Below, in pieces: positions 45,174 to 53,060 of a stretch of 64,000 bases of DNA. Position 1 is the stretch's first letter. The number at the start of each line of letters is the position of its first letter. Made by a program: the position numbers and the translations under genes. Under the pieces are notes generated by a model, which saw nothing but the letters and a program-made list of their open reading frames with translations, was not told the origin of the DNA and did no database searches. Source of the DNA: Pseudomonas petrae (GTDB taxonomy: Bacteria; Pseudomonadota; Gammaproteobacteria; Pseudomonadales; Pseudomonadaceae); the NCBI RefSeq assembly GCF_021728295.1, contig NZ_JAKJXE010000001.1, positions 620,001 to 684,000 of the forward strand. The letters are read 5' to 3'.

Positions 45174-46280
45174 TCAATCGCGCAAATCCGACTCATGAAT
45201 CGGCTGGTCGCGGTGCGTTGCCCGCTGGTATTGCGCGGGCCATGTGGCCTGGCGTCCGCCCAGATGTTCATCGGCACGCAGCGGCCAGTAAGGATCGCGC
45301 AGCAATTCACGTGCGAGGAAAATCAGATCAGCCTGGCCCGTCCGCAGGATGGTGTCGGCCTGGGTGGGTTCGGTGATCTTGCCGACGGTGCCGGCGGCAA
45401 TGCCGGACTCGTTGCGCACGCGACCGGCGAACTCGGTTTGGTAACCCGGGCCCACCGGAATCTCGGCTTTCGCCGCAGTGCCGCCGGAAGACACGTCAAC
45501 CAGGTCGACGCCCAGCGCTTTCAAGCGCTTGGCCAGCTCAACGGTTTCGTCAGGATTCCAGCCATCTTCCACCCAATCGGTGGCCGAGACGCGCACGAAC
45601 AGCGGCAGTTCTTCGGGCCAGACTTCACGCACGGCCTTGGTGATCTCGAGGGTCAGGCGGATGCGGTTGTCGAAGGAGCCGCCGTATTGATCCTGACGCT
45701 GGTTGCTGAGCGGCGACAGGAACTGATGCAGCAGATAACCGTGCGCAGCGTGGATTTCGACCACTTTGAAACCTGCGGTCAAGGCACGTTTGGCAGCATC
45801 GACGAAGGCCTTGATGATGTCCTTAATCTGGGCTTCATCCAGCGGCGTAGGCACGGTGTAGGTCGGGTCGAAAGCGATCTTCGAGGGCCCCCACGTCGCC
45901 CAGCCGCCTTGGTCGGCAGGGATGGCGCCACTCTGGCTCACCCACGGCCGCCAGGTGCTGGCCTTGCGTCCGGCGTGGGACAGCTGAATGCCGGCAACCG
46001 CGCCTTGAGCGTTGATGAAGCGGGTAATGCGTTGCAGCGGTGCGATCTGCTCGTCGTTCCAGATGCCAAGGTCTTCCGGGGTGATACGCCCGTCCTGGGT
46101 AACTGCCGCCGCTTCGGTAAAAATCAGCCCGGCGCCGCCGACCGCGCGGCTGCCCAGATGGACCAGATGCCAGTCATTGGCCAGGCCGTCGGCGCAGCAG
46201 TACTGACACATCGGCGATACCACAATGCGATTGCGCAGGGTCAGTTGGCGAAGGGTATAGGGTTCAAGCAGCAGGCTCAT
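45174..46280 (-). CDS. Old yellow enzyme family NADH:flavin oxidoreductase
   Basis: 368-residue FMN-dependent ene-reductase of the YqjM/XenA subgroup: LRNRIVVSPMCQYCCADG at the N-terminus (with the Cys that modulates flavin potential in this subgroup), IQLSHAGRKAS, VEIHAAHGYLLHQFLSP and the phosphate-binding region near TVGKITEP. It reduces activated C=C bonds or nitro compounds in relatives; the physiological substrate here is unknown. GAGAGG precedes the ATG. In P. aeruginosa an FMN oxidoreductase gene is also near recJ. Confidence 0.88.
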   Translation of the reverse strand: MSLLLEPYTLRQLTLRNRIVVSPMCQYCCADGLANDWHLVHLGSRAVGGAGLIFTEAAAVTQDGRITPEDLGIWNDEQIAPLQRITRFINAQGAVAGIQLSHAGRKASTWRPWVSQSGAIPADQGGWATWGPSKIAFDPTYTVPTPLDEAQIKDIIKAFVDAAKRALTAGFKVVEIHAAHGYLLHQFLSPLSNQRQDQYGGSFDNRIRLTLEITKAVREVWPEELPLFVRVSATDWVEDGWNPDETVELAKRLKALGVDLVDVSSGGTAAKAEIPVGPGYQTEFAGRVRNESGIAAGTVGKITEPTQADTILRTGQADLIFLARELLRDPYWPLRADEHLGGRQATWPAQYQRATHRDQPIHESDLRD

Positions 46281-46367
46281 GGGGACCTCTCAGATCGTGT
46301 GGCAGGTTCCTTACGTGCGAACCTTGAGCCTAGTCGACAACCCGAGAGAAGTGAGGGTTCAGTCGTT

Positions 46368-46426
46368 TCCGGCTGAAGCCGGTCCTGCTATTGGAATGCT
46401 TACCCCTGTAGGACTGGCTCCTGCGG
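46368..46426. repeat. Imperfect CCGGCTGAAGCCGGTCCTGC repeat pair
   Basis: CCGGCTGAAGCCGGTCCTGC faces GTAGGACTGGCTCCTGC, an imperfect inverted copy. Same family as 13371-13457. Confidence 0.6.
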
Positions 46427-46467
46427 ATCTTGCGTTCGACCGTGATCCTTCGTACGCCGCAAATCAA

Positions 46468-46559
46468 TGTAGGAGCGCGCTTGCCCGCGAATACGTAGGC
46501 ACGGACGATCAATATGCGTCGGATGTACTGGCCTCTTCGCGGGCAAGCGCGCTCCTACA
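46468..46559. repeat. REP pair, GAGCGCGCTTGCCCGCGAA type
   Basis: TGTAGGAGCGCGCTTGCCCG and its inverted copy CGGGCAAGCGCGCTCCTACA lie about 48 bp apart, the middle member of a three-pair cluster. Confidence 0.88.
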
Positions 46560-46606
46560 CCGATCAGCGGCGCAAGATGAACTCTGCGTCGCACGCACTC
46601 GCCTAT

Positions 46607-46661
46607 CCCCGGCCAAAGCCGGTCCTACTGCCGCGTACACCGGTGGGACTGGCTTTAACCG
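46607..46661. repeat. Imperfect CGGCCAAAGCCGGTCCTAC repeat pair
   Basis: CCCCGGCCAAAGCCGGTCCT faces GTGGGACTGGCTTTAACCG. Same family as the left member of the cluster. Confidence 0.6.
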
Positions 46662-46672
46662 AACCCTATGAA

Positions 46673-48382
46673 TCAGCGCGGTGAAAGATGAACCACCATC
46701 AGTTGCACGGTCTCGTTGCCGCGAAACTCGTTCAGGTCCAGCTTGTACGCCAGCTCGACCCAACGCACGGTCGGGTTGGGCCATACGTCGCGGTCGACGC
46801 TGAAGGCGATGCCTTCGAGCCTGACGCTGCCGCACTCGGTCTTGAGTACCATCTTCAGATGACGCTCGCCGACCACTCGCTGCTCCACCAACTGGAACAC
46901 GCCATGGAACAACGGCTCGGGAAAGTGCTGTCCCCATGGGCCGGCGTTGCGCAGCGCGCGGGCCAGTTCCAGATGAAACTCTTCTACCGCCAAGGTGCCG
47001 TCGGACAACAACCGGCCGGTCAGGTCTTCTTCCTTGAGCTGGCGGCGCACCTCGGCGTCGAAGGCCTCGGCGAACGCCGGGAAGTTGCCTTCCGGCAGCG
47101 ACAGCCCGGCCGCCATCGCGTGGCCGCCAAACTTGCTGATCAGCTCGGGATGTTTCGCCGCCACCGCATCAAGTGCGTCGCGGATGTGAAAGCCCGGCAC
47201 TGAACGCGCCGACCCCTTCAGCACACCCTCGCCTGCGCTGGCGAACGCAATAGTCGGGCGGTGATAACGCTCTTTCATGCGCGAGGCCAGAATGCCGATC
47301 ACGCCCTGGTGCCACTCGGGTTCGAACAGGCACAGCCCGAACGGCATCGACTCCAGCGGCAGATCTTTGAGCTGGGCGAGCGCCTCGCGTTGCATGCCCT
47401 GCTCGATGGACTTGCGGTCCTGATTGAGCTCGTCCAGACGCACGGCCATTTCCCGCGCCTCGGTCTCGTCATCACACAACAGGCATTCGATGCCCAGGCT
47501 CATGTCATCCAGACGCCCGGCCGCGTTCAAGCGCGGGCCGATGATGAAACCCAGGTCGGTCGAAGTAATGCGCGACGCCTCGCGACGGGCGACATCAAGA
47601 ATGGCGCGCAACCCCGGACGTGCACGCCCGGCGCGGATGCGCATGAGCCCCTGGTGCACCAGAATCCGGTTGTTGGCATCCAGCGGCACGACGTCTGCGA
47701 CGCTGCCCAATGCCACCAGATCCAGCAACTCGCCCAGATTGGGTTGAGCGCGGCCCTCGAACCAGCCGATGTCCCGCAGTCGCGCGCGCAAGGCCATCAA
47801 CACATAAAAGATCACGCCGACGCCGGCCAGCGACTTGCTCGGGAAGGTGCAGCCGGGCTGGTTCGGGTTGACGATGGCGTCGGCCGCCGGCAATTCGTGG
47901 CCGGGCAAGTGGTGATCGGTGACCAATACCTGCAAACCCGCCGCCTTCGCTGCTGCAACGCCTTCGACGCTGGAAATGCCGTTGTCCACGGTCATGAGCA
48001 AATCAGGCTGGCGCTCAAGGGCGACCTGGACGATTTCCGGTGTCAGGCCGTAGCCGAATTCGAAACGGTTCGGCACCAGATAGTCCACATGCCCAGCACC
48101 GAGCAGGCGCAGGCCCATCACGCCGACTGTGCTGGCCGTGGCGCCATCGGCATCGAAGTCTCCGACGATGAGGATGCGCTGACGCTGCTGCAAAGCAGTT
48201 ACCAGCAGATCGACAGCGGCATCGATGCCTTTGAGCTGTTGATACGGGATCAACCGGGCGAGGCCCTTGTCGAGTTCCGCCTCCGACGCCACACCGCGGG
48301 CCGCGTAAAGCCGGGTGAGCAAGGGCGGCAGATCGCCAAGAAAAGGCAGGGTGTCAGGTAACTCGCGTGGTTCGATGCGCAT
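46673..48382 (-). CDS. recJ: Single-stranded-DNA-specific exonuclease RecJ
   Basis: 5'-3' exonuclease on single-stranded DNA, acting in mismatch repair and RecF-pathway recombination. 569 residues. DHH-family metal motifs: IVGDFDADGATAS (about 75-90), VTDHHLPG and NPNQPGC. Then the DHHA1-type region GGHAMAAGLSLPE and the C-terminal OB fold. Length and motifs are normal. The ribosome binding site is weak. It is separated from yaeQ by 90 bp on the same strand. Confidence 0.96.
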   Translation of the reverse strand: MRIEPRELPDTLPFLGDLPPLLTRLYAARGVASEAELDKGLARLIPYQQLKGIDAAVDLLVTALQQRQRILIVGDFDADGATASTVGVMGLRLLGAGHVDYLVPNRFEFGYGLTPEIVQVALERQPDLLMTVDNGISSVEGVAAAKAAGLQVLVTDHHLPGHELPAADAIVNPNQPGCTFPSKSLAGVGVIFYVLMALRARLRDIGWFEGRAQPNLGELLDLVALGSVADVVPLDANNRILVHQGLMRIRAGRARPGLRAILDVARREASRITSTDLGFIIGPRLNAAGRLDDMSLGIECLLCDDETEAREMAVRLDELNQDRKSIEQGMQREALAQLKDLPLESMPFGLCLFEPEWHQGVIGILASRMKERYHRPTIAFASAGEGVLKGSARSVPGFHIRDALDAVAAKHPELISKFGGHAMAAGLSLPEGNFPAFAEAFDAEVRRQLKEEDLTGRLLSDGTLAVEEFHLELARALRNAGPWGQHFPEPLFHGVFQLVEQRVVGERHLKMVLKTECGSVRLEGIAFSVDRDVWPNPTVRWVELAYKLDLNEFRGNETVQLMVVHLSPR

Positions 48383-48472
48383 TCAGGTTCCGCTGGTGTT
48401 CTCGTTGGGGCCGGTTGGGTGTAGCGATGCCGTCGCGATGGCGCTGTAGTAGCGTCGCAACGCAGGACTGAA

Positions 48473-49015
48473 TCAGCCCCGCTCGCCCGCCAGCCACTGC
48501 AGTTGCACTTCGTGCTGGCCGCGATCGTCGGTCACGAAGATCGTGCCTTCGCTGATCATCACGTCCCACTTGATCACCCGGGGCATGTCCTTGGACAGAA
48601 TCTCCAGCGCCTCCTGGGGTACCGAAGCGATGTTGACGTTCTTCAGTGTCTTGATCGCCGGTATAACCTTGCCTTCCCACACCCGCAGACTGCCGTAGGC
48701 CAGCAGGCTCGTGCGTTCGGTACGGCGCGAGCACCAGGTCAGGCGGTCGGCGTCGGGCTGGCCAACTTCGATCCAGTGCAGCACGCGATCGTCCAGACTC
48801 TTTTCCCACAACGCCGGTTCGTCGACGTCCGACAGACCACGGCCAAAGGACAGGTGCTCGTTGTACCAGAAGGCGTAGGCCAACAGGCGCACGGTCATGC
48901 GCTCTTCGGTCTCCGAAGGGTGACGGGCGATGGTCTGCTTGACGGTTTCGTAGACCCCGCGATCAAGGTCGGTGAGATTGAGTTCGAACTTGTAGGTCGT
49001 GGACGGCTGGGCCAT
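48473..49015 (-). CDS. yaeQ: YaeQ family protein
   Basis: 180 residues of the YaeQ family, which has a fold related to PD-(D/E)XK nucleases; its role is unclear (the E. coli and Salmonella homologues were studied as suppressors of rfaH). Recognised from TYKFELNLTDLDRGVYETV, RHPSETEERMTVRLLAYAFW, EVGQPDADRL and QWLAGERG. Its place next to recJ is conserved in Pseudomonas. Confidence 0.92.
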   Translation of the reverse strand: MAQPSTTYKFELNLTDLDRGVYETVKQTIARHPSETEERMTVRLLAYAFWYNEHLSFGRGLSDVDEPALWEKSLDDRVLHWIEVGQPDADRLTWCSRRTERTSLLAYGSLRVWEGKVIPAIKTLKNVNIASVPQEALEILSKDMPRVIKWDVMISEGTIFVTDDRGQHEVQLQWLAGERG

Positions 49016-49153
49016 GAACGGGCTTCTAGAGAGACGGGAAAGGCGGCAAGTCTACCCGATGCAGTCCCGTTGAACGACCGAACTCGATGAGCGATGAGGC
49101 TCGCCTTTTAAATGGGAGATGGCATACAACGTTCGCGATGCATTACTCAAGCC

Positions 49154-49166
49154 CACATGACATGTG
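49154..49166. promoter_or_regulatory. 13-bp palindrome upstream of the TIGR02285 gene
   Basis: CACATGACATGTG, a perfect odd-length palindrome, 48 bases before the start codon. Candidate operator only; no regulator is known. Confidence 0.3.
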
Positions 49167-49214
49167 TTAAACAAATGAAGCACACCATCGATACTTTGCT
49201 GCGAGAGACCGTCA

Positions 49215-50111
49215 ATGAGGGTCAAACCTTCCATGCCTGTCACCGGTTCCCGAATGCGCGCCTGGCTGATCGCCGCGCTGCTCGCCTGCGTGCCCGGTAC
49301 GGCGTCGGCACGTGAAACGCTGATCTGGCTGCTGCGCGACTTCCCGCCGCTGACCATATTTTCCGGCCCATTGGCGGGCCAGGGAGCCATCGACAAGCTG
49401 ATGCCCGAGCTGACCGCCCGGATGCCGGAATACGATCACCAGATCATGCACGTCAACCGCGCGCGCGGAACGCAGATGCTCAATGACCCTGACGTGTTCG
49501 CCTGCGACGCGACCCTGCTGTGGACGCCCGAGCGCGACAAAACCATTCTATTTTCCATCCCCTCGTATGCCACGCCCAGTAATGGCGTGACGATCGAGCG
49601 CAGCCGCCACGCACTGTTCGCACCTTTCATCGACGCCGACGGCCGCCTCGACCTTGCCGCCTTGCTCGCCAGCGACAGCGTCGATGTCGGCATCGTCGGC
49701 GAACGCAGCTACGGCCCGGTCATCGATAAAGTGTTGCGCGAAACCACTCACCCCAACCGTCTGCTCCTGCACTACGGCAACACGGCGGTCGGCAGCATGC
49801 TGGAAATGGAACGACTGGATCGCTTTCAGGCGATCATCAGTTACTGGCCGGAAGCCCGCTTTCACGCCCAGCAACAAGGCATTCCTCTGGACGCAGTGGA
49901 ATTCCTGCCGGTGAAAGGCGTGCCCAAATACCAGTTCGCTCACATTGCCTGTTCGAAGACCGACAAGGGCCGGGCGGCGATGGAAATCATTAACCGGGAA
50001 ATGCGCGTGCTGCGAGTGACGCGACTGATCGGGTTTTACTCGGAATGGATGGTCAAGAAGGAGGAATACCTGCGCGACGCCCAGACATTCTTTGAGGAGC
50101 CGCCGAACTGA
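49215..50111 (+). CDS. TIGR02285 family periplasmic protein
   Basis: 298 residues with an N-terminal signal peptide (RAWLIAALLACVPGTASA) and a domain resembling type 2 periplasmic binding proteins: ETLIWLLRDFPPLTIF, DACDATLLWTPERDKTI-like CDATLLWTPERDKTILF, SVDVGIVGERSYGPVID and FQAIISYWPEARFH. The family (TIGR02285) has no established function. There are several ATG choices near the start; the first has GAGAGACC upstream. It is next to the kinase-less sensor gene cluster, which also carries such domains, but on the other strand. Confidence 0.82.
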   Translation: MRVKPSMPVTGSRMRAWLIAALLACVPGTASARETLIWLLRDFPPLTIFSGPLAGQGAIDKLMPELTARMPEYDHQIMHVNRARGTQMLNDPDVFACDATLLWTPERDKTILFSIPSYATPSNGVTIERSRHALFAPFIDADGRLDLAALLASDSVDVGIVGERSYGPVIDKVLRETTHPNRLLLHYGNTAVGSMLEMERLDRFQAIISYWPEARFHAQQQGIPLDAVEFLPVKGVPKYQFAHIACSKTDKGRAAMEIINREMRVLRVTRLIGFYSEWMVKKEEYLRDAQTFFEEPPN

Positions 50112-50164
50112 CGCTGCGTGAAATCCGTGCCCGGCGTTGAGCCGCCGAATTTCAGACAAAAGAA

Positions 50165-50194
50165 ACCCCGAGCAGCGGGGAGACTGCTCGGGGT
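50165..50194 (-). terminator. Terminator between convergent TIGR02285 and DUF3509 genes
   Basis: ACCCCGAGCAG and CTGCTCGGGGT form a perfect 11-bp stem around GCGGGGAGA-like loop sequence. On the minus strand TTTCTTTTG follows, so it mainly serves the DUF3509 gene; on the plus strand there is no T-run. Confidence 0.8.
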
Positions 50195-50306
50195 CAACCA
50201 CGGTCCATCTTGGACCCGTACGGCAGGCAGCATGAACACCGGAGCACAATGCCTGCGCCTGCCGTAACTGATAGGAGCCTACTGAATCGAGAAGGTTCCC
50301 TGCGGC

Positions 50307-50603
50307 TCAGATGAAAGGTCGAGATGCAGCGTAAGCGGCGGACTGGGAAACATTGCGCATGGCGGCGATAACACAAGGCTCGATGCGCCCTTCCGCCACC
50401 ATCAAGTCACGGTGAAGACCGTCTACCACATCAGTCAGCTGACGCTTGTCGCCCAATTGCGATGCAGAAAAAACACGTTCAATCACCATCGCACCCGCTG
50501 GATTTTTCAGCGTCACCAGACGCTCGCCCAGGACACCGGCAGGGCCAATGCTCACCTGATAAGGGGACAGCGCTTCGCTCAGTAGCAAGCTGATATTTTC
50601 CAT
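50307..50603 (-). CDS. DUF3509 protein
   Basis: 98 residues of the Pseudomonas-restricted DUF3509 family. It begins MENISLLLSEALSPYQVSIG and ends in a helical part, VVDGLHRDLMVAEGRIEP. No signal peptide. Function unknown. GTGATCC lies before the chosen ATG; an upstream codon four residues earlier is possible. It lies downstream of the kinase-less sensor gene. Confidence 0.82.
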   Translation of the reverse strand: MENISLLLSEALSPYQVSIGPAGVLGERLVTLKNPAGAMVIERVFSASQLGDKRQLTDVVDGLHRDLMVAEGRIEPCVIAAMRNVSQSAAYAASRPFI

Positions 50604-50752
50604 CCGGATCACCACTCAACAGTTTGAATGCAAAGGTGCTAACCAATGACCATTGGCAGCAGTGGAAAGTTCGGAGCACTGTGACGCTTCGACACGTGCG
50701 CACTGCCGCAGCCTGATTCCGGAGCATGCCTGCCGAATGTGACAGGCAAAAT

Positions 50753-52963
50753 TTACCCTCCGGGCGTCCGGGCTGCGCCTGCCTTGTTAAGGAGCGCCTT
50801 CAACTGTGCCGCCGCCTGCTCGGCGGCCTTGCGCGCGTCACGCAACTCAGACTCCAGACGCTTGCGTTCGCTGATGTCCATCCAGCCGCCGAGCAACCCC
50901 TGCATCTGACCGTCGGCGCGGTAGTAAGGCACTGCCCATTGCCACGCGTAGACCTGTCGCCCAGCCAGGGTGAGGGCGCGCTCGGTAAACACCGGCTGCT
51001 GGGTTTCCAGCAGCTTCAAGTAATCAGCATGCATCTGCTCGGCCAGGTCGCGAGGAACGAGATCAACGTCGATCAGGCGACGGCCCTGCATCTGCTCGTA
51101 ACTGATCCCGAAGCTCTCCTCATAACTGCGGTTGCAGGCGACGAGACGGCCCTGAAGGTCACGCACGTAAATCGGGTTGGGGATGGCGTCGAGCAGTATC
51201 CGCTTGAAGGCGAGCTGATCACCCAGTTGCACTTCAGCACGCTGCCGCTGGTGAATCTGGAACTTCAGACGGCTGCTCCAGGCCAGCGACACCAGACCCA
51301 ACAATAGGGAAGCGCTCATGACCCCGTATATCCAGGCGGGAATGCGGTTCCAGACCGAAGGTTGAGGATTCGCTGCCCCGAGCCATTTCAGGCGGATTGC
51401 ACGCATCTCGGCCACCGGAAATTCTTCCAGGGCCTTATTGAGTATGCCAAGCAATTCGGGTTGGTTTTTGACGACCGAAAATTTGTCCGGCGACCACATG
51501 CCCTCGACACTGCGCCCGACCTTCAGCTCGCCCGATGGATAGAGCCACGCGCCTGCCTCGTTCTGGATGGTGGCGTCGGCGTCGCCCTTTTCCACCAGTC
51601 GGCGGGCATCTTCGTACGTCGCCACAAGCTTGAGCCGGACATGCGGATAGCGTTGCTGAATGAACGCGAGCAACGCGTGGCGCGCGGGAAGCGCCAGCAC
51701 CTTGCCGGTCATGTCCGACAGCTGGAAGGAAGGATTGCTGTCAGCGTGCACCAGAAACACCCAGTTGTTGCCACCAAATGCGTAGGTGAAATTCAACAGC
51801 CCTTTGCGCTCCGGGTTTTCGGCCAGCGTGGTGTTCATGTGTGCACTGCCCTGCGCCAGCGTCTCCAGCAAGCCTTCGGTCGAGGTCGACTCCTGATAGA
51901 CGAACTGCAAACCGGTCATTCGCGAGATACGCGCGAGCACATCCACATTCAAACCCACCCAGCGACCTTGAGCATCTTTGTAGATGTAGGGAGGGTGCTG
52001 GGTGGAGGCGACGGTGACCTGCGGATGCCTGCGAATCCACAGCTGTTCGACAGCGTTGAAATTCACCTGCGGCCGGGCCAGATCGGCGCCCAACCCGAGG
52101 GTCCAGCGCCCCTGGATCTCACGGATGACGGATTCGTCCAGGCCTGCCAGCGCTTGGTCGAAGAGTTTCAGCAACCTGGAGTCTTGCTCTCGGAAGGCAA
52201 ACGAAAAACCTGTGGACGGCAACAGGCTGTCGAACTTGGTCTGCAAACCGAGGTAAGGCCGCAACAGGCTGTAAGACTGCACCGTCAGCTCGTTGGCAAT
52301 GAACGCGTCGGCGTAGTCGTGGGTCAATGCCTCCATCGCGCTGTAAAGCGTGGGCGCGACGACGATCTCGCTGTCCGGGTAGAGCCGTTGCACCTGCGCC
52401 TCGTCAGCATAGCCGTCCAGCAACACCACCCGTTTTCCCCTCAGCGAAGTGTGCAGGCCAGCGTCATTGCCTCTTCCAAACACAACTGCCCGGTCGGGAA
52501 CGTAGTCCCGCGTGAATGCCAGTCCGGACATTCCTCGCTCGAAACCGTTGGCGCTGGTCAGCAAGTCGATTTCTCCGGCCACCAATGCGTTGACCGCCTG
52601 TGCGCGTTTGGCGAACCCCCGTATCTGCACGGGCATGGAAAGCCGCGCACTGATCAGGCCCAGGTAATCTGCGCTGATGCCCTGATAGCGATTATGGTCG
52701 GTGGTGATGTCGATGGGCTCATGATCAGCAACGGAAATGCCGACCCTCAGCACTTTTCGTCCGTTCAGCCACTGGCGATCCGCATCATCAAGGACAAGCG
52801 GTTGGTGCGCGACGAAGGGCACGCTCAGGCCGAACCGCAAGTTTTCAGCTGCATGGCCTGCGCGACTGCAGATGCACACGAGCATCAGCAACGCCCACAG
52901 CGCCGGTTGGAGGTTCAGGTCGCGGCCGTTGAATGCCGCTGAGTAAAAATGTTTAACAACCAC
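50753..52963 (-). CDS. BvgS-like sensor without kinase: two VFT domains plus PAS
   Basis: Membrane sensor of 736 residues from a GTG with GGATAAG upstream. Domains in order: signal peptide (about 20-38), first Venus-flytrap solute-binding domain (about 65-288; KVLRVGISVADHEPIDI), second Venus-flytrap domain (about 307-530; PQVTVASTQHPPYIYKDAQG), membrane helix (541-562; IPAWIYGVMSASLLLGLVSL), PAS domain (580-699; LLDAIPNPIYVRDLQGRLVA), a short coiled coil and a stop. BvgS/EvgS-type sensors continue here with a histidine kinase (HEIRTPM) and receiver domains; none are present. The open frame can be pushed upstream to a TTG, but that lies inside the thrC terminator stem. It may be a truncated relic, a dominant partner of another kinase, or a receptor with another output. 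Confidence 0.82.
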   Translation of the reverse strand: MVVKHFYSAAFNGRDLNLQPALWALLMLVCICSRAGHAAENLRFGLSVPFVAHQPLVLDDADRQWLNGRKVLRVGISVADHEPIDITTDHNRYQGISADYLGLISARLSMPVQIRGFAKRAQAVNALVAGEIDLLTSANGFERGMSGLAFTRDYVPDRAVVFGRGNDAGLHTSLRGKRVVLLDGYADEAQVQRLYPDSEIVVAPTLYSAMEALTHDYADAFIANELTVQSYSLLRPYLGLQTKFDSLLPSTGFSFAFREQDSRLLKLFDQALAGLDESVIREIQGRWTLGLGADLARPQVNFNAVEQLWIRRHPQVTVASTQHPPYIYKDAQGRWVGLNVDVLARISRMTGLQFVYQESTSTEGLLETLAQGSAHMNTTLAENPERKGLLNFTYAFGGNNWVFLVHADSNPSFQLSDMTGKVLALPARHALLAFIQQRYPHVRLKLVATYEDARRLVEKGDADATIQNEAGAWLYPSGELKVGRSVEGMWSPDKFSVVKNQPELLGILNKALEEFPVAEMRAIRLKWLGAANPQPSVWNRIPAWIYGVMSASLLLGLVSLAWSSRLKFQIHQRQRAEVQLGDQLAFKRILLDAIPNPIYVRDLQGRLVACNRSYEESFGISYEQMQGRRLIDVDLVPRDLAEQMHADYLKLLETQQPVFTERALTLAGRQVYAWQWAVPYYRADGQMQGLLGGWMDISERKRLESELRDARKAAEQAAAQLKALLNKAGAARTPGG

Positions 52964-53008
52964 AGGCTTATCCGAAAAATGAAAATTCCTCGGAAGTGTG
53001 GCACGCAG

Positions 53009-53039
53009 AAAAAACAAGGCCCGCTGCGAGGCGGGCCTT
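53009..53039 (-). terminator. Rho-independent terminator after thrC
   Basis: On the minus strand AAGGCCCGC and GCGGGCCTT enclose a six-base loop and are followed by GTTTTTT. It ends the hom-thrC unit before the sensor gene. Confidence 0.9.
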
Positions 53040-53060
53040 AGTTGTTACACGGCGATACGG

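Larger units (their letters stand above)
46281..46672. other. Intergenic REP cluster region
   Basis: Nearly 400 bases between the old-yellow-enzyme gene and recJ, both on the minus strand, with no gene. It is filled by three inverted repeat pairs, annotated separately. Confidence 0.7.

Noticed and set aside
50604..50752. Remnant of a kinase domain after the sensor stop codon
   Set aside because: The short gap in all minus-strand frames shows no HisKA or ATPase motif.
53015..53017. TTG as start of the two-VFT sensor
   Set aside because: It lies within the stem of the thrC terminator, so the transcript would begin or fold there; a GTG further in has a ribosome binding site.
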